64,000 nucleotides of DNA. Source: Phenylobacterium sp. Root1290. GTDB taxonomy: Bacteria; Pseudomonadota; Alphaproteobacteria; Caulobacterales; Caulobacteraceae. The number at the start of each line of letters is the position of its first letter. The first letter of the stretch is position 1. Below the pieces are notes generated by a model. That model had not been told where the DNA came from. It did no database searches and was given only the letters and a program-made list of their open reading frames with translations. This document shows positions 51,502 through 59,354 of the stretch, one piece after another. The DNA lies in contig NZ_LMEE01000003.1 of assembly GCF_001425305.1 (NCBI RefSeq), forward strand, positions 248,001 through 312,000, read 5' to 3'. The position numbers and the translations under genes were made by a program.

Positions 51502-52592
51502 TAGCCGAGGCCTGAGAGATAGCCGCGGACTTCGCGCTCGAGGTAGAGGTCGCGCGGCTGCGAGCGCCGTAGCGCGCGCCGGCCGTACCGGAGCGGCAGG
51601 CCAAGGAACGCCCGCTTCAGGTTGCCGACGCGCCCAGTGCGCTCGAACTGCACAAGCAGGGCGGCGGAATGTCCGCGCATGTAGTGGAAGAGCTGGCCGG
51701 CCAGTCCGTCTTCGGTGTTGCGGTGATAGTGGAACGCCACGGACGTCGGCTCGTAGCGGCAGACATAGCCGCCGGCCAGCAGGCGATACCAGAACTCGGA
51801 GTCGCCGGAGCAGCCGGCCCGGCCGACGTCCAGCCGCTCATCGAAGCCGCCGACCGCCGCAAAGACTGTGCGTCGGAACGCCATGCTGGCGCCGGCGCCG
51901 ATCTCCCAGGCGGGGTAGGCGTTGCGCAGGGCCATGAAGGCCTTCGGCGTGAAATCCTTGCGCTCGTAGCCGCGGCCGAAGCTCCAGTAGGTCTCGAAGT
52001 GCAGCTGCGCGGGCGTGGCCAGTTCCGCCGGCAGGACCAGGCCGGTGACCGCACCGACCTCGGGCGCGTCGAAGGCGGCGGCCATGTTTTCCAGCCACGA
52101 GGGATGCAGCAGGACGTCGTCGTCGGTGTAGGCGACGATGTCGCCGTGGGCGGCGGCCGCGCCGGTGTTGCGCGCATAGTCCAGGCCCGGACGATCCTCG
52201 CGCACGTAGATGACGCCGGCCTCCAGCGCGACGGCCTTTGTCTCGCCGGTGGCGGAGGCGTTGTCGACGACGATCACCTCCAGGGGAGCGAGCGTCTGGC
52301 TGGGCAGGGACGACAGACAACGGCGCAGTTCGCCTGGCCGGTCGCGCGTGCAGATGACGACGCTGACGGTTCCAGGGGCGCCCTGCAGCTTGCGAGCGGC
52401 GCCCTGGGCGGGCTTCGGCGCGGTGCGGCTGACGCCGTCGCTGCCGGTCAGGACATGGCCGACGGGCAGGCCTTCGGCCCAGAAGACGGTCATCCGTGCG
52501 CTAGCGTCCGGCGTCTCGCCCAGGCGGCGATGGCTGACGCCCGGCGTGTCTACGCCAGGACCGACGTCCACATCGGGCGCGCGTTCCATCAT
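51474..52592 (-). CDS. GT2 family glycosyltransferase (exporter-linked)
   Basis: A 372-residue protein with a ~75-residue N-terminal extension before the GT-A domain. Motifs are VSVVICTRDRPGELRRCL (about 76-93), VVDNAS, GLDYARNTGAAAAHGDIVAYTDDDVLLHP (about 135-163) and GAGASMAFRRTVFAAVGGFDERLDVG (about 213-238). The C-terminal part (FHYMRGHSAALL) could be membrane-associated. It begins seven bases after the Wzt-like gene, so it is the third gene of a wzm-wzt-GT operon and probably acts on the exported glycan. The first 75 residues match no motif that I recognise. Confidence 0.85.
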   Translation of the reverse strand: MMERAPDVDVGPGVDTPGVSHRRLGETPDASARMTVFWAEGLPVGHVLTGSDGVSRTAPKPAQGAARKLQGAPGTVSVVICTRDRPGELRRCLSSLPSQTLAPLEVIVVDNASATGETKAVALEAGVIYVREDRPGLDYARNTGAAAAHGDIVAYTDDDVLLHPSWLENMAAAFDAPEVGAVTGLVLPAELATPAQLHFETYWSFGRGYERKDFTPKAFMALRNAYPAWEIGAGASMAFRRTVFAAVGGFDERLDVGRAGCSGDSEFWYRLLAGGYVCRYEPTSVAFHYHRNTEDGLAGQLFHYMRGHSAALLVQFERTGRVGNLKRAFLGLPLRYGRRALRRSQPRDLYLEREVRGYLSGLGYYLAGPKRP

Positions 52593-52599
52593 CGCGAGA

Positions 52600-53871
52600 T
52601 CAGGCCACCGCGGCCGGCAGCGCCTGGGCCTGCCAGTCGAACCGGGGGCGAAGGACGCCTTCCCACTTGCCGAACCAGCCGTAGCGGTCGCGGCCGCTGT
52701 CGAGCAGTTCGAAGACCAGCACGTCGGGGAGGCTGAGCACCTCCTGATCGTTCTGACGCAGCACGAGGTGCACGTGGTACTCGTTGGAGTTCAGCAGGTC
52801 GCCCGGGATGTGACAGACGACCCGGTTGCGGCCCGGATGGTGCTGGCGCCACAGCGTTTCGGGCGGGCAGGTGTCGAACACCATCACGCCATCGCCGTTG
52901 ACCAGCTGGATCTCGAAGCGGAGCGGCTCCTGCGGGGCCCCCGACCAGTCATACTCGAAGGCGACCATGAACGGCATGGTGCAGTCGAGCAGATCGGAGT
53001 CGGGCGAGTCCGTGGGGATGATCTGGGCCGAGACCAGTCGCGCAGGACCGCCTGTCGGGCCGGTTCCGCTCTCCCAGCGGCGCACGCGGGCCGGCCCTTC
53101 GCCGCCGGCGTGCAGATAGCTCGCCACCACGTCGTTGGTGCGGCCGTCGGCTACGACCTGGCCGCGGCGCAGCAGGATGGAGCGCGGGCACAGCGTCTGG
53201 ATCGCCGCGATATTGTGGCTGACGAACAGCACCGTGCGGCCGCCATGGGCCAGCTCGCCCATCCGGGCCAGGCACTTCTGCTGGAAGGCGACGTCGCCCA
53301 CCGCCAGCACTTCGTCGATGAGCAGGATGTCGGTTTCCAGATGGGCGGCCACGGCGAAGGCGAGGCGGGTGTACATGCCGCTGGAGTAGCGCTTGACGGG
53401 CGTGTCGATGAACTCGGCGACCTCGGCGAACTCGACGATCTCGTCGAAGCGCCGAGCGATCTGCTGGCGGGACATTCCGAGGATCGCGCCGTTCAGAAAG
53501 ATGTTGTCGCGGCCCGACAGTTCCGGGTGGAAGCCGGTGCCGACTTCCAGCAGCGAGCCGACATGGCCGCGGAAGCGGACCTCGCCGCCCGTGGGCTCGG
53601 TGATCTGGGAGAGGATCTTGAGCAGCGTGCTCTTGCCCGCGCCGTTGTGACCAAGCACGCCGACGATCTCGCCGCGCGCGACGTCGAACGAGACGCCGTT
53701 CAGCGCCCAGAAGTCCTCCGGGCGCGGGGCGCGTTCACCGCGCAGAGCCTGGGGAATACGCTTGGCGGTCTGGGTGATGGTCTGGCGAAGGTTGACCCGT
53801 CCCGCCCCGCCCAGGCGGTAGCGCTTGGTCAGGTTGTCGACCCGGATCGCCCAAGGACGCTCGTTCTTCAT
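52600..53871 (-). CDS. wzt: Polysaccharide ABC exporter ATPase (Wzt type)
   Basis: A 423-residue protein. ABC domain residues about 8-260: Walker A GHNGAGKST (74-82), signature YSSGMYTRLAFAVA, Walker B DILLIDEVLAVGD, H-loop FVSHN. The C-terminal ~150 residues are a beta-rich, Wzt-C-like carbohydrate-binding domain (MPFMVAFEYDWSG; LNSNEYHVHLVLRQ), which in O-antigen exporters recognises a chain-end modification. The start overlaps the permease stop (ATGA). Together with Wzm it would export a lipid-linked polysaccharide across the inner membrane. Confidence 0.9.
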   Translation of the reverse strand: MKNERPWAIRVDNLTKRYRLGGAGRVNLRQTITQTAKRIPQALRGERAPRPEDFWALNGVSFDVARGEIVGVLGHNGAGKSTLLKILSQITEPTGGEVRFRGHVGSLLEVGTGFHPELSGRDNIFLNGAILGMSRQQIARRFDEIVEFAEVAEFIDTPVKRYSSGMYTRLAFAVAAHLETDILLIDEVLAVGDVAFQQKCLARMGELAHGGRTVLFVSHNIAAIQTLCPRSILLRRGQVVADGRTNDVVASYLHAGGEGPARVRRWESGTGPTGGPARLVSAQIIPTDSPDSDLLDCTMPFMVAFEYDWSGAPQEPLRFEIQLVNGDGVMVFDTCPPETLWRQHHPGRNRVVCHIPGDLLNSNEYHVHLVLRQNDQEVLSLPDVLVFELLDSGRDRYGWFGKWEGVLRPRFDWQAQALPAAVA

Positions 53872-54737
53872 ATGATGTCCGCGAAGCTGTTTTCGATCCG
53901 CCGGAAGACAGCCAGGCCGACGACGAGCATGACCAGGGCGCTCGCGGTCGATATGGCGACGAGCTCCAGCGGGAAGGGACCGGTGTTGAGCAGCGCCCAG
54001 CGATAACCCTCGACCACGCCGGCCATGGGGTTGAGGCCGAGCAGCGCACGCCATTCCGCCGGCGCCATGCTGGCCGGATAGGCGACAGGGGTGGCGAACA
54101 GCCAGAGCTGGATCAGCAGGGGCATCATCTGGCGCACGTCGCGGAAGCGGACGTTGATCGCGGCCAGGCCCGAGCCGATGCCGATGGTGGCGATGACCGC
54201 CAGCAGGGTGAAGGGAATGACCGCCAGCGCCTGCCAGGTCGGCCACACGCCGTAGAAAGCCAGCACCAGCAGGAGGAAGGCGAAGGCCACCGCCAGATCC
54301 GCCAGGCCGCGGATCGTCGACGACATCGGCAGGATGAGGCGCGGGAAGTAGACCTTCTCGACCAGCTGGGTGTTGTTGATCAGGCTGGTGACCGTGGCGG
54401 TCAGCGACTGGCTGAAATAGGTCCAGATGACCAGCGCCGTGAGGCTGAACAGCGGATAGGGCACGCCGTCGGAGGGCAGCTTGGCCAGTTTCCCGAACAC
54501 GAACGTGAAGACGATCATGGTCGCCAGCGGCTGCAGGATCGCCCAGGCGCCGCCCAGCAGGGTTTGCTGATAGCGGACCTTGAGGTCGCGCCAGGCCAGG
54601 AAGGTCATCAGGTCGCGATAGAGATACAGTTCGCCAAGGTTCAGCGAGCGCCACCCCTTGGTCGGACGAATGACCGTTTCCCGCAACAGGTGCGGCGGCT
54701 CGGCATCAGGGCCTGGAACGATGGCGCTATCGGCCAT
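53868..54737 (-). CDS. wzm: Polysaccharide ABC exporter permease (Wzm type)
   Basis: A 289-residue ABC-2 type permease with six membrane helices. The family's amphipathic start YRDLMTFLAWRDLKVRYQQTLLGGAWAILQPLATMIVFTFVFGKLAKL (about 38-85) and the late helix with LFATPVAYPASMAPAEWRALLGLNPMAGVVEGYRWALL are typical. It forms the channel with the Wzt ATPase. ATG 54737; the upstream 131-base gap to the deacetylase stop has only a weak hairpin, so transcription may come from further upstream or from that gap. Confidence 0.9.
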   Translation of the reverse strand: MADSAIVPGPDAEPPHLLRETVIRPTKGWRSLNLGELYLYRDLMTFLAWRDLKVRYQQTLLGGAWAILQPLATMIVFTFVFGKLAKLPSDGVPYPLFSLTALVIWTYFSQSLTATVTSLINNTQLVEKVYFPRLILPMSSTIRGLADLAVAFAFLLLVLAFYGVWPTWQALAVIPFTLLAVIATIGIGSGLAAINVRFRDVRQMMPLLIQLWLFATPVAYPASMAPAEWRALLGLNPMAGVVEGYRWALLNTGPFPLELVAISTASALVMLVVGLAVFRRIENSFADII

Positions 54738-54844
54738 GTCTGCTTAGCTCCTTACCGCCTGCGGTCGTCGTGGACGGCAGCATAGCGTGGCGGCGCGCCG
54801 CCGTGATGATTTCCATGACCCCGAAGACCGGCGTTCGCCGATCC

Positions 54845-54861
54845 CCGCATTGTTAATGCGG
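54845..54861 (-). terminator. Short hairpin after the deacetylase gene
   Basis: CCGCATT (54845-54851), loop GTT, AATGCGG (54855-54861): a perfect seven-base stem starting eight bases after the deacetylase stop on the minus strand. No T-run follows, so termination would be weak or factor-dependent. Confidence 0.35.
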
Positions 54862-54868
54862 CAATGGT

Positions 54869-55882
54869 CTAGACTGCGTTAAGGCCGTGCGAGAGCCGAT
54901 CCGCCGTCCAGTCGCCGACCTGCAGGCGCGGAAGGCGCAGCCGGTCATAGCTGGCGCGCACCACGTCGTGGTCGGTCGTCACCGCGGCGTCGAAGCCGAT
55001 TTCGCGCACCACCTCGACGGAGGTGTCGCTGTAGTCCCCGAACGGGTAGGCGAAGGTGGTCGGGACGCTGCCGATCAATTCGGCGCAGGCCTTGCGGCTG
55101 GCGATGATCTCATTCCACTGGTCTTCGCGGCTCAGCTCGCTCAGGGGCGGATGGTTGACCGTGTGCGCGCCGATGCTGATCACGCCGCGCGCCGCCAGGG
55201 CCTGGACCTCGGCCTTGGTCATGATGCGATGCGTCCGGCGGGTGAGCGGCTCGACCCCATGCTCGCGGGCGAGCTCAGCCAGCAGGTCCGGGCGCGCCTC
55301 TGGCGGCTGCGGCCGCAGGACCTTCCAGAGGGCGAGATAGGCGGCCTCGCGCTCGGCGCTGACCTGCCGCTCGATGGTCGGCGGTCCCAGGTCGAAGCTG
55401 TAGCTCTGGCCGGCGATGTTGGCGGTCATGCGGGTGACCGGCGCGGTGGTGACGATGCGTTCCAGCTCGTCCCACCAGTACTCGCGCTCGTTGGAGACCG
55501 TGCCGGTGGTGAGGAACAGGGTCGCCGGCAGGCCGTGCGCGGCCAGGATGGGTTCGGCGTTCTCGGTGTTGCAGGCGTAGCCGTCGTCCATCGTCAGCGC
55601 GACGGCGTTGCGCGGCAGCCGGTTCTTGCGATGCAGGTCGGCGAACTCGACAAGGGGCAGCACCGTGCGCCGGCGCTTCAGCCAGGCGAGCTGCTCATCG
55701 AAGTGTTGCGGCGTGACGATCAGTTCCCACGGATCGTAATCCGGCTCGCTGAAGCGGTGGTACATCAGGATGGTCGGTCCCGCGGGAATCCCGAGCGTAT
55801 GACGCGTACGCCGCGCCGCGCGCAGGCTGGCGCGGTCGGCCTTGCGTTTCCACTTCCCTGCGAACTGCTTGATCCTGGACAT
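54869..55882 (-). CDS. Polysaccharide deacetylase (NodB/CE4)
   Basis: A 337-residue protein with a NodB homology domain. The catalytic and metal Asp pair is in LTMDDGYA (Asp99-Asp100), the metal-binding His pair is in SIGAHTVNHPPL, and FAYPFGDYSD and a late catalytic loop (DHDVVRASYDRLRLPR) follow. It has an insert between motifs 1 and 2 (about residues 130-210). No signal peptide: the basic N-terminus (SRIKQFAGKWKRKADR) suggests a cytosolic or membrane-attached enzyme. It removes acetyl groups from a polysaccharide or lipid-linked sugar, probably in the surface locus. ATG 55882 is preferred over an upstream ATG. Confidence 0.86.
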   Translation of the reverse strand: MSRIKQFAGKWKRKADRASLRAARRTRHTLGIPAGPTILMYHRFSEPDYDPWELIVTPQHFDEQLAWLKRRRTVLPLVEFADLHRKNRLPRNAVALTMDDGYACNTENAEPILAAHGLPATLFLTTGTVSNEREYWWDELERIVTTAPVTRMTANIAGQSYSFDLGPPTIERQVSAEREAAYLALWKVLRPQPPEARPDLLAELAREHGVEPLTRRTHRIMTKAEVQALAARGVISIGAHTVNHPPLSELSREDQWNEIIASRKACAELIGSVPTTFAYPFGDYSDTSVEVVREIGFDAAVTTDHDVVRASYDRLRLPRLQVGDWTADRLSHGLNAV

Positions 55883-55978
55883 TCTGCAACCCCGAGGCGT
55901 CGGCCCCAATCCCTGCAGATTATAGGCTTCGTGGCTTAAATGAGAATGAAGTTCGCTCGGTCGGGCGACGAATAGAAA

Positions 55979-56006
55979 AAGGCCCGGAGCGGGAGCTCCG
56001 GGCCTT
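55979..56006 (-). terminator. Rho-independent terminator of aceA
   Basis: AAGGCCCGGAGC at 55979-55990 and GCTCCGGGCCTT at 55995-56006 are perfect 12-base arms with a four-base loop. On the minus strand the hairpin follows the aceA stop (56037) by 30 bases and runs straight into TTTTT, a classical intrinsic terminator. Confidence 0.9.
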
Positions 56007-56036
56007 CCTTAGTCATAGTCCGATGAACAGTGACGC

Positions 56037-57629
56037 TTAGGCGAACTGGTTCATCGTGTTGTGGGCGCCGCCGGCCTTCAGCGCGGCTTCACCGGCGAAG
56101 TATTCCTTGTGATCGTCACCGATGTCCGAGCCGGACATGTTCTGGTGCTTCACGCAGGCGATGCCTTGGCGGATTTCCTGGCGCTGGACGCCCTTCACGT
56201 AGCCCAGCATGCCTTGCGAACCGAAGTACTCCTTGGCCAGGTTGTCGGTCGACAGGGCCGCGGTGTGGTAGGTCGGCAGGGTGATCAGGTGGTGGAAGAT
56301 GCCGGCCCGCTTGGCGCCGTCCGCCTGGAAGGTGCGGATGCGTTCGTCGGCCTCGGCCGCCAGTTCGGTGGCGTCGTAGTCCACGCTCATCAGGCCGTTG
56401 CGGTCGTAGGACGAGACGTCCTTACCGGCGGTCTTCCACGCGTCGTACACTTGCTGACGGAAGTTCAGGGTCCAGTTGAAGGACGGCGAGTTGTTGTAGA
56501 CCAGCTTGGCGTTGGGGATCACTTCGCGAACGCGATCCATCATGCCGGCGATCTGCTCGACGTGCGGCTTTTCGGTTTCGATCCACAGCAGGTCGGCGCC
56601 GTTCTGCAGCGAGGTGATCGAGTCCAGGACGCAGCGGTCTTCGCCGGTGCCTTCGCGGAACTGGAACAGGTTCGACGGCAGACGCTTCGGGCGCAGCAGC
56701 TTGCCTTCGCGGTTGATGATCACGTCGCCGTTCTTCAGGTCGGCGGGGGCGATCTCTTCGCAGTCCAGGAAGCTGTTGTACTGGTCGCCCAGGTCGCCCG
56801 GGGTGTGGCTGACGGCGATCTGCTTGGTCAGGCCGGCGCCCAGCGAGTCGGTGCGGGTGACGATAATGCCGTTTTCGACGCCCAGCTCGAGGAAGGCGTA
56901 GCGGCAGGCGCGCACCTTGGCGAGGAAGTCGTCATGCGGAACCGTGACCTTACCGTCCTGGTGGCCGCACTGCTTTTCGTCCGACACCTGGTTTTCGATC
57001 TGAAGGGCGCAGGCGCCGGCTTCGATCATCTTCTTGGCCAGCAGGTAGGTCGCCTCGGCGTTGCCGAAGCCGGCGTCGATGTCGGCGATGACCGGAACGA
57101 CGTGCGTCTGATAGTTGTCGACCGCTTCCAGCAGGGCCTTTTCCTTGGCCTTGTCGCCGGCTTCACGGGCGGCGTCGATGTCGCGGAACAGGCCGCCCAG
57201 CTCGCGGGCGTCGGCTTGGCGCAGGAAGGTGTACAGCTCTTCGATCAGGGCCGGCACGGAGGTCTTCTCGTGCATCGACTGGTCCGGCAGCGGGCCGAAT
57301 TCCGAGCGCAGGGCGGCGACCATCCAGCCCGACAGGTACAGGTAGCGGCGGTCGGTGTTGCCGAAGTGCTTCTTGATCGAGATCAGCTTCTGTTGGCCGA
57401 TGAAGCCGTGCCAGCAGCCCAGCGACTGGGTGTACTGCGACGAGTCCGCGTCGTAGGCGGCCATGTCCTTGCGCATGATGTCGGCGGTGTAGCGGGCGAT
57501 TTCCAGGCCGGTCTTGAAACGGTTCTGGAGGCGCATGCGAGCCACGGACTCGGCGTTGATGCCGCTCCAGGGACCCTTCTTGCTCTCAATGAGCTGGCTC
57601 ATCTGAATGATATGGTCTTGATAGGACAT
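56037..57629 (-). CDS. aceA: Isocitrate lyase (long form)
   Basis: A 530-residue isocitrate lyase, the longer form (about 530 residues) rather than the ~430-residue E. coli type. The catalytic Cys221 lies in KQCGH (usual KKCGH), as in the Pseudomonas-type subgroup; IADIDAGFGNAEA (about 181-193) and the final FAGEAAL stretch match the family. It cleaves isocitrate to succinate and glyoxylate, the first step of the glyoxylate shunt. ATG 57629 has AAGAGG before it; an upstream in-frame extension is not conserved-looking. It is divergent from the ScfR-type regulator. Confidence 0.95.
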   Translation of the reverse strand: MSYQDHIIQMSQLIESKKGPWSGINAESVARMRLQNRFKTGLEIARYTADIMRKDMAAYDADSSQYTQSLGCWHGFIGQQKLISIKKHFGNTDRRYLYLSGWMVAALRSEFGPLPDQSMHEKTSVPALIEELYTFLRQADARELGGLFRDIDAAREAGDKAKEKALLEAVDNYQTHVVPVIADIDAGFGNAEATYLLAKKMIEAGACALQIENQVSDEKQCGHQDGKVTVPHDDFLAKVRACRYAFLELGVENGIIVTRTDSLGAGLTKQIAVSHTPGDLGDQYNSFLDCEEIAPADLKNGDVIINREGKLLRPKRLPSNLFQFREGTGEDRCVLDSITSLQNGADLLWIETEKPHVEQIAGMMDRVREVIPNAKLVYNNSPSFNWTLNFRQQVYDAWKTAGKDVSSYDRNGLMSVDYDATELAAEADERIRTFQADGAKRAGIFHHLITLPTYHTAALSTDNLAKEYFGSQGMLGYVKGVQRQEIRQGIACVKHQNMSGSDIGDDHKEYFAGEAALKAGGAHNTMNQFA

Positions 57630-57786
57630 GTGCCTCTTCCGCTCAGCCCGGGGAACTCGACCCGGTGTTAGGCGGTCACCTAAGGCGCGGCCGGGGCGCT
57701 GTGGAGTCACTCCGAGGTGCGGATGTAAGACTTTACCGGCGATCTCTGTAATGGTGTAATGACTCGACAAAGTTCGGAGTCAAGAC
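57630..57786. promoter_or_regulatory. Divergent promoter and operator region of aceA and its regulator
   Basis: 157 bases with several symmetric motifs: TTAGG-N6-CCTAA (57668-57683), GGAGT-C-ACTCC (57703-57713), GTAA-gact-TTAC (57725-57736) and a tandem repeat TGTAATG-G-TGTAATG (57747-57761). GGAGTCA recurs at 57776-57782, directly before the regulator ATG. These are candidate binding sites for the adjacent regulator; which one is real is unknown. Confidence 0.5.
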
Positions 57787-59202
57787 ATGCCGGCTGAACG
57801 CCGCCTCTATGTGGGGCCAAGCCTGCGCCGCCTTCGACGCGACCATGGCCTGACCCAGGCGGACATGGCCGCCGATCTTGAGGTCTCGCCGTCGTACATC
57901 GCGCTGCTGGAGCGCAACCACCGGCCGCTGAGCGCCGAGATGCTGCTGCGACTGTCGCAGACCTACAAGATGGACATGGCCGCGCTGGCGGGGGACGGCG
58001 GGTCGGACGACGCCGCGCGGCTGCAGGCGGTGCTTAAGGACCCGATGTTCGGCGACATCGATCTGCCGACGCTGGAGTCGACCGACGTCACGACCAACTT
58101 TCCGGGCATCACCGAGGCGCTGCTGCGGCTCTACACCGCCTATCAGGAGGAGCAGCTGGCGCTCGCCGACCGCACCGCCGACGGCAAGACCGGCGAGGGC
58201 GTGCAGGGGCCAGATCCGGCCGACCCGGTGGCGGAGTCCCGGCGGTTCCTGGCGGCTCGGCGCAATTCCTTCCCGGTGCTGGACGATGCGGCCGAACGGC
58301 TGGCCCAGGCGATCGGCGCCCATGACAGCATGGCGGCCTATCTGAAGGCGCGGCACAACCTGCGGGTCCGGCGGCTGCCGTCGAACTTCATGGTCGGATC
58401 GATCCGGCGGCTGGACTGGCACCGCAAGGAGTTGCTGCTCGACGACTCCCTCGACACCGCCAGCCAGGTGTTCCAGCTGGCGCTGCAGCTGGCCTATCTG
58501 GAGATGCGCGAGGTGATCGATCTGGTCGCCAGCGAGGGCACCTTCGCCAGCGAGAGCGGCGAGCGGCTGACGCGCCGGGCGCTGGCCAGCTATGCGGCGG
58601 CGGCGATCCTGATGCCCTACACCGCATTCGCCAAGGCTGTGGAGGCCCGGCGCTACGACATCGAGGCGCTGGGCCGGCAGTTCGGCGCGAGCTTCGAGCA
58701 GACCGCGCACCGGCTGACGACGCTGCAGAAGCCCGGGCACGAGCGGGTGCCGTTCTTCTTCATCCGCGTCGATCCGGCCGGGAATGTTTCCAAGCGGCTG
58801 GACGGGGCCGGGTTTCCCTTCGCCCGCCACGGCGGCGGCTGTCCGCTGTGGTCGGTGCACCAGGCCTTCAAGACGCCCCGCGAGATCGTCACCCAATGGT
58901 TGGAGCTGCCGGACGGCGAGCGGTTCTTCTCGATCTCGCGGACGGTCACCGCCGGCGGCGGTGCGTTCGGAACGCCGAGGGTCGAGCGGGCGATCGCGCT
59001 GGGCTGCTCGGCCGAGCATGCGCACCGGCTGATCTACACCCAGGACCGGCCAGGCCCGGAAAGCGCCACGCCGATCGGGGTGACCTGCCGACTCTGCCAC
59101 CGGACCGAATGCACGGCGCGCTCGGCGCCGCCTATCGGACGGCAGATTCTCGCCGACGACATCCGGCGAACCAACGCCCCGTTCGGATTTTCCGACAGCT
59201 GA
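57787..59202 (+). CDS. ScfR/RamB-type regulator of short-chain fatty acid / acetate metabolism
   Basis: A 471-residue regulator: XRE-type HTH about residues 10-65 (GLTQADMAADLEVSPSYIALLERNHRPLSAEMLLRL), an IrrE/ImmA-like middle part (about 170-310; the HExxH zinc motif is absent), and a C-terminal ScfR (PF09856-type) domain (about 315-465) with Cys pairs GGGCPLW and TCRLCHRTEC that may bind metal. Family members such as RamB and mycobacterial PrpR control aceA, aceB or propionate genes. Its position between aceA (divergent) and glcB is strong evidence that it controls the glyoxylate shunt. Confidence 0.88.
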   Translation: MPAERRLYVGPSLRRLRRDHGLTQADMAADLEVSPSYIALLERNHRPLSAEMLLRLSQTYKMDMAALAGDGGSDDAARLQAVLKDPMFGDIDLPTLESTDVTTNFPGITEALLRLYTAYQEEQLALADRTADGKTGEGVQGPDPADPVAESRRFLAARRNSFPVLDDAAERLAQAIGAHDSMAAYLKARHNLRVRRLPSNFMVGSIRRLDWHRKELLLDDSLDTASQVFQLALQLAYLEMREVIDLVASEGTFASESGERLTRRALASYAAAAILMPYTAFAKAVEARRYDIEALGRQFGASFEQTAHRLTTLQKPGHERVPFFFIRVDPAGNVSKRLDGAGFPFARHGGGCPLWSVHQAFKTPREIVTQWLELPDGERFFSISRTVTAGGGAFGTPRVERAIALGCSAEHAHRLIYTQDRPGPESATPIGVTCRLCHRTECTARSAPPIGRQILADDIRRTNAPFGFSDS

Positions 59203-59214
59203 GGCAAAATCTGC

Positions 59215-59320
59215 CTTCGGCGCGCCGAAGTGTCAGCCCGTGCGCACAAAACGCTTCAAACCGGCGCGCTTCCGTGCAGTAAAGCGCCGGAATGGTCCAC
59301 TTCGCTGCAGTGCGGCGAAG
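59215..59320. promoter_or_regulatory. Palindromes between regulator and glcB
   Basis: CTTCGGCGCGCCGAAG (59215-59230) is a 16-base perfect palindrome 13 bases after the regulator stop, possibly a terminator stem. CTTCGC (59300-59305) and GCGAAG (59315-59320) form a second inverted repeat 35 bases before the glcB ATG. GTAAAG at 59279-59284 is shared with the aceA promoter region. Confidence 0.35.
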
Positions 59321-59354
59321 CGCAAGGACGCTTTTGTTGGGGACTCGGTCGCGC

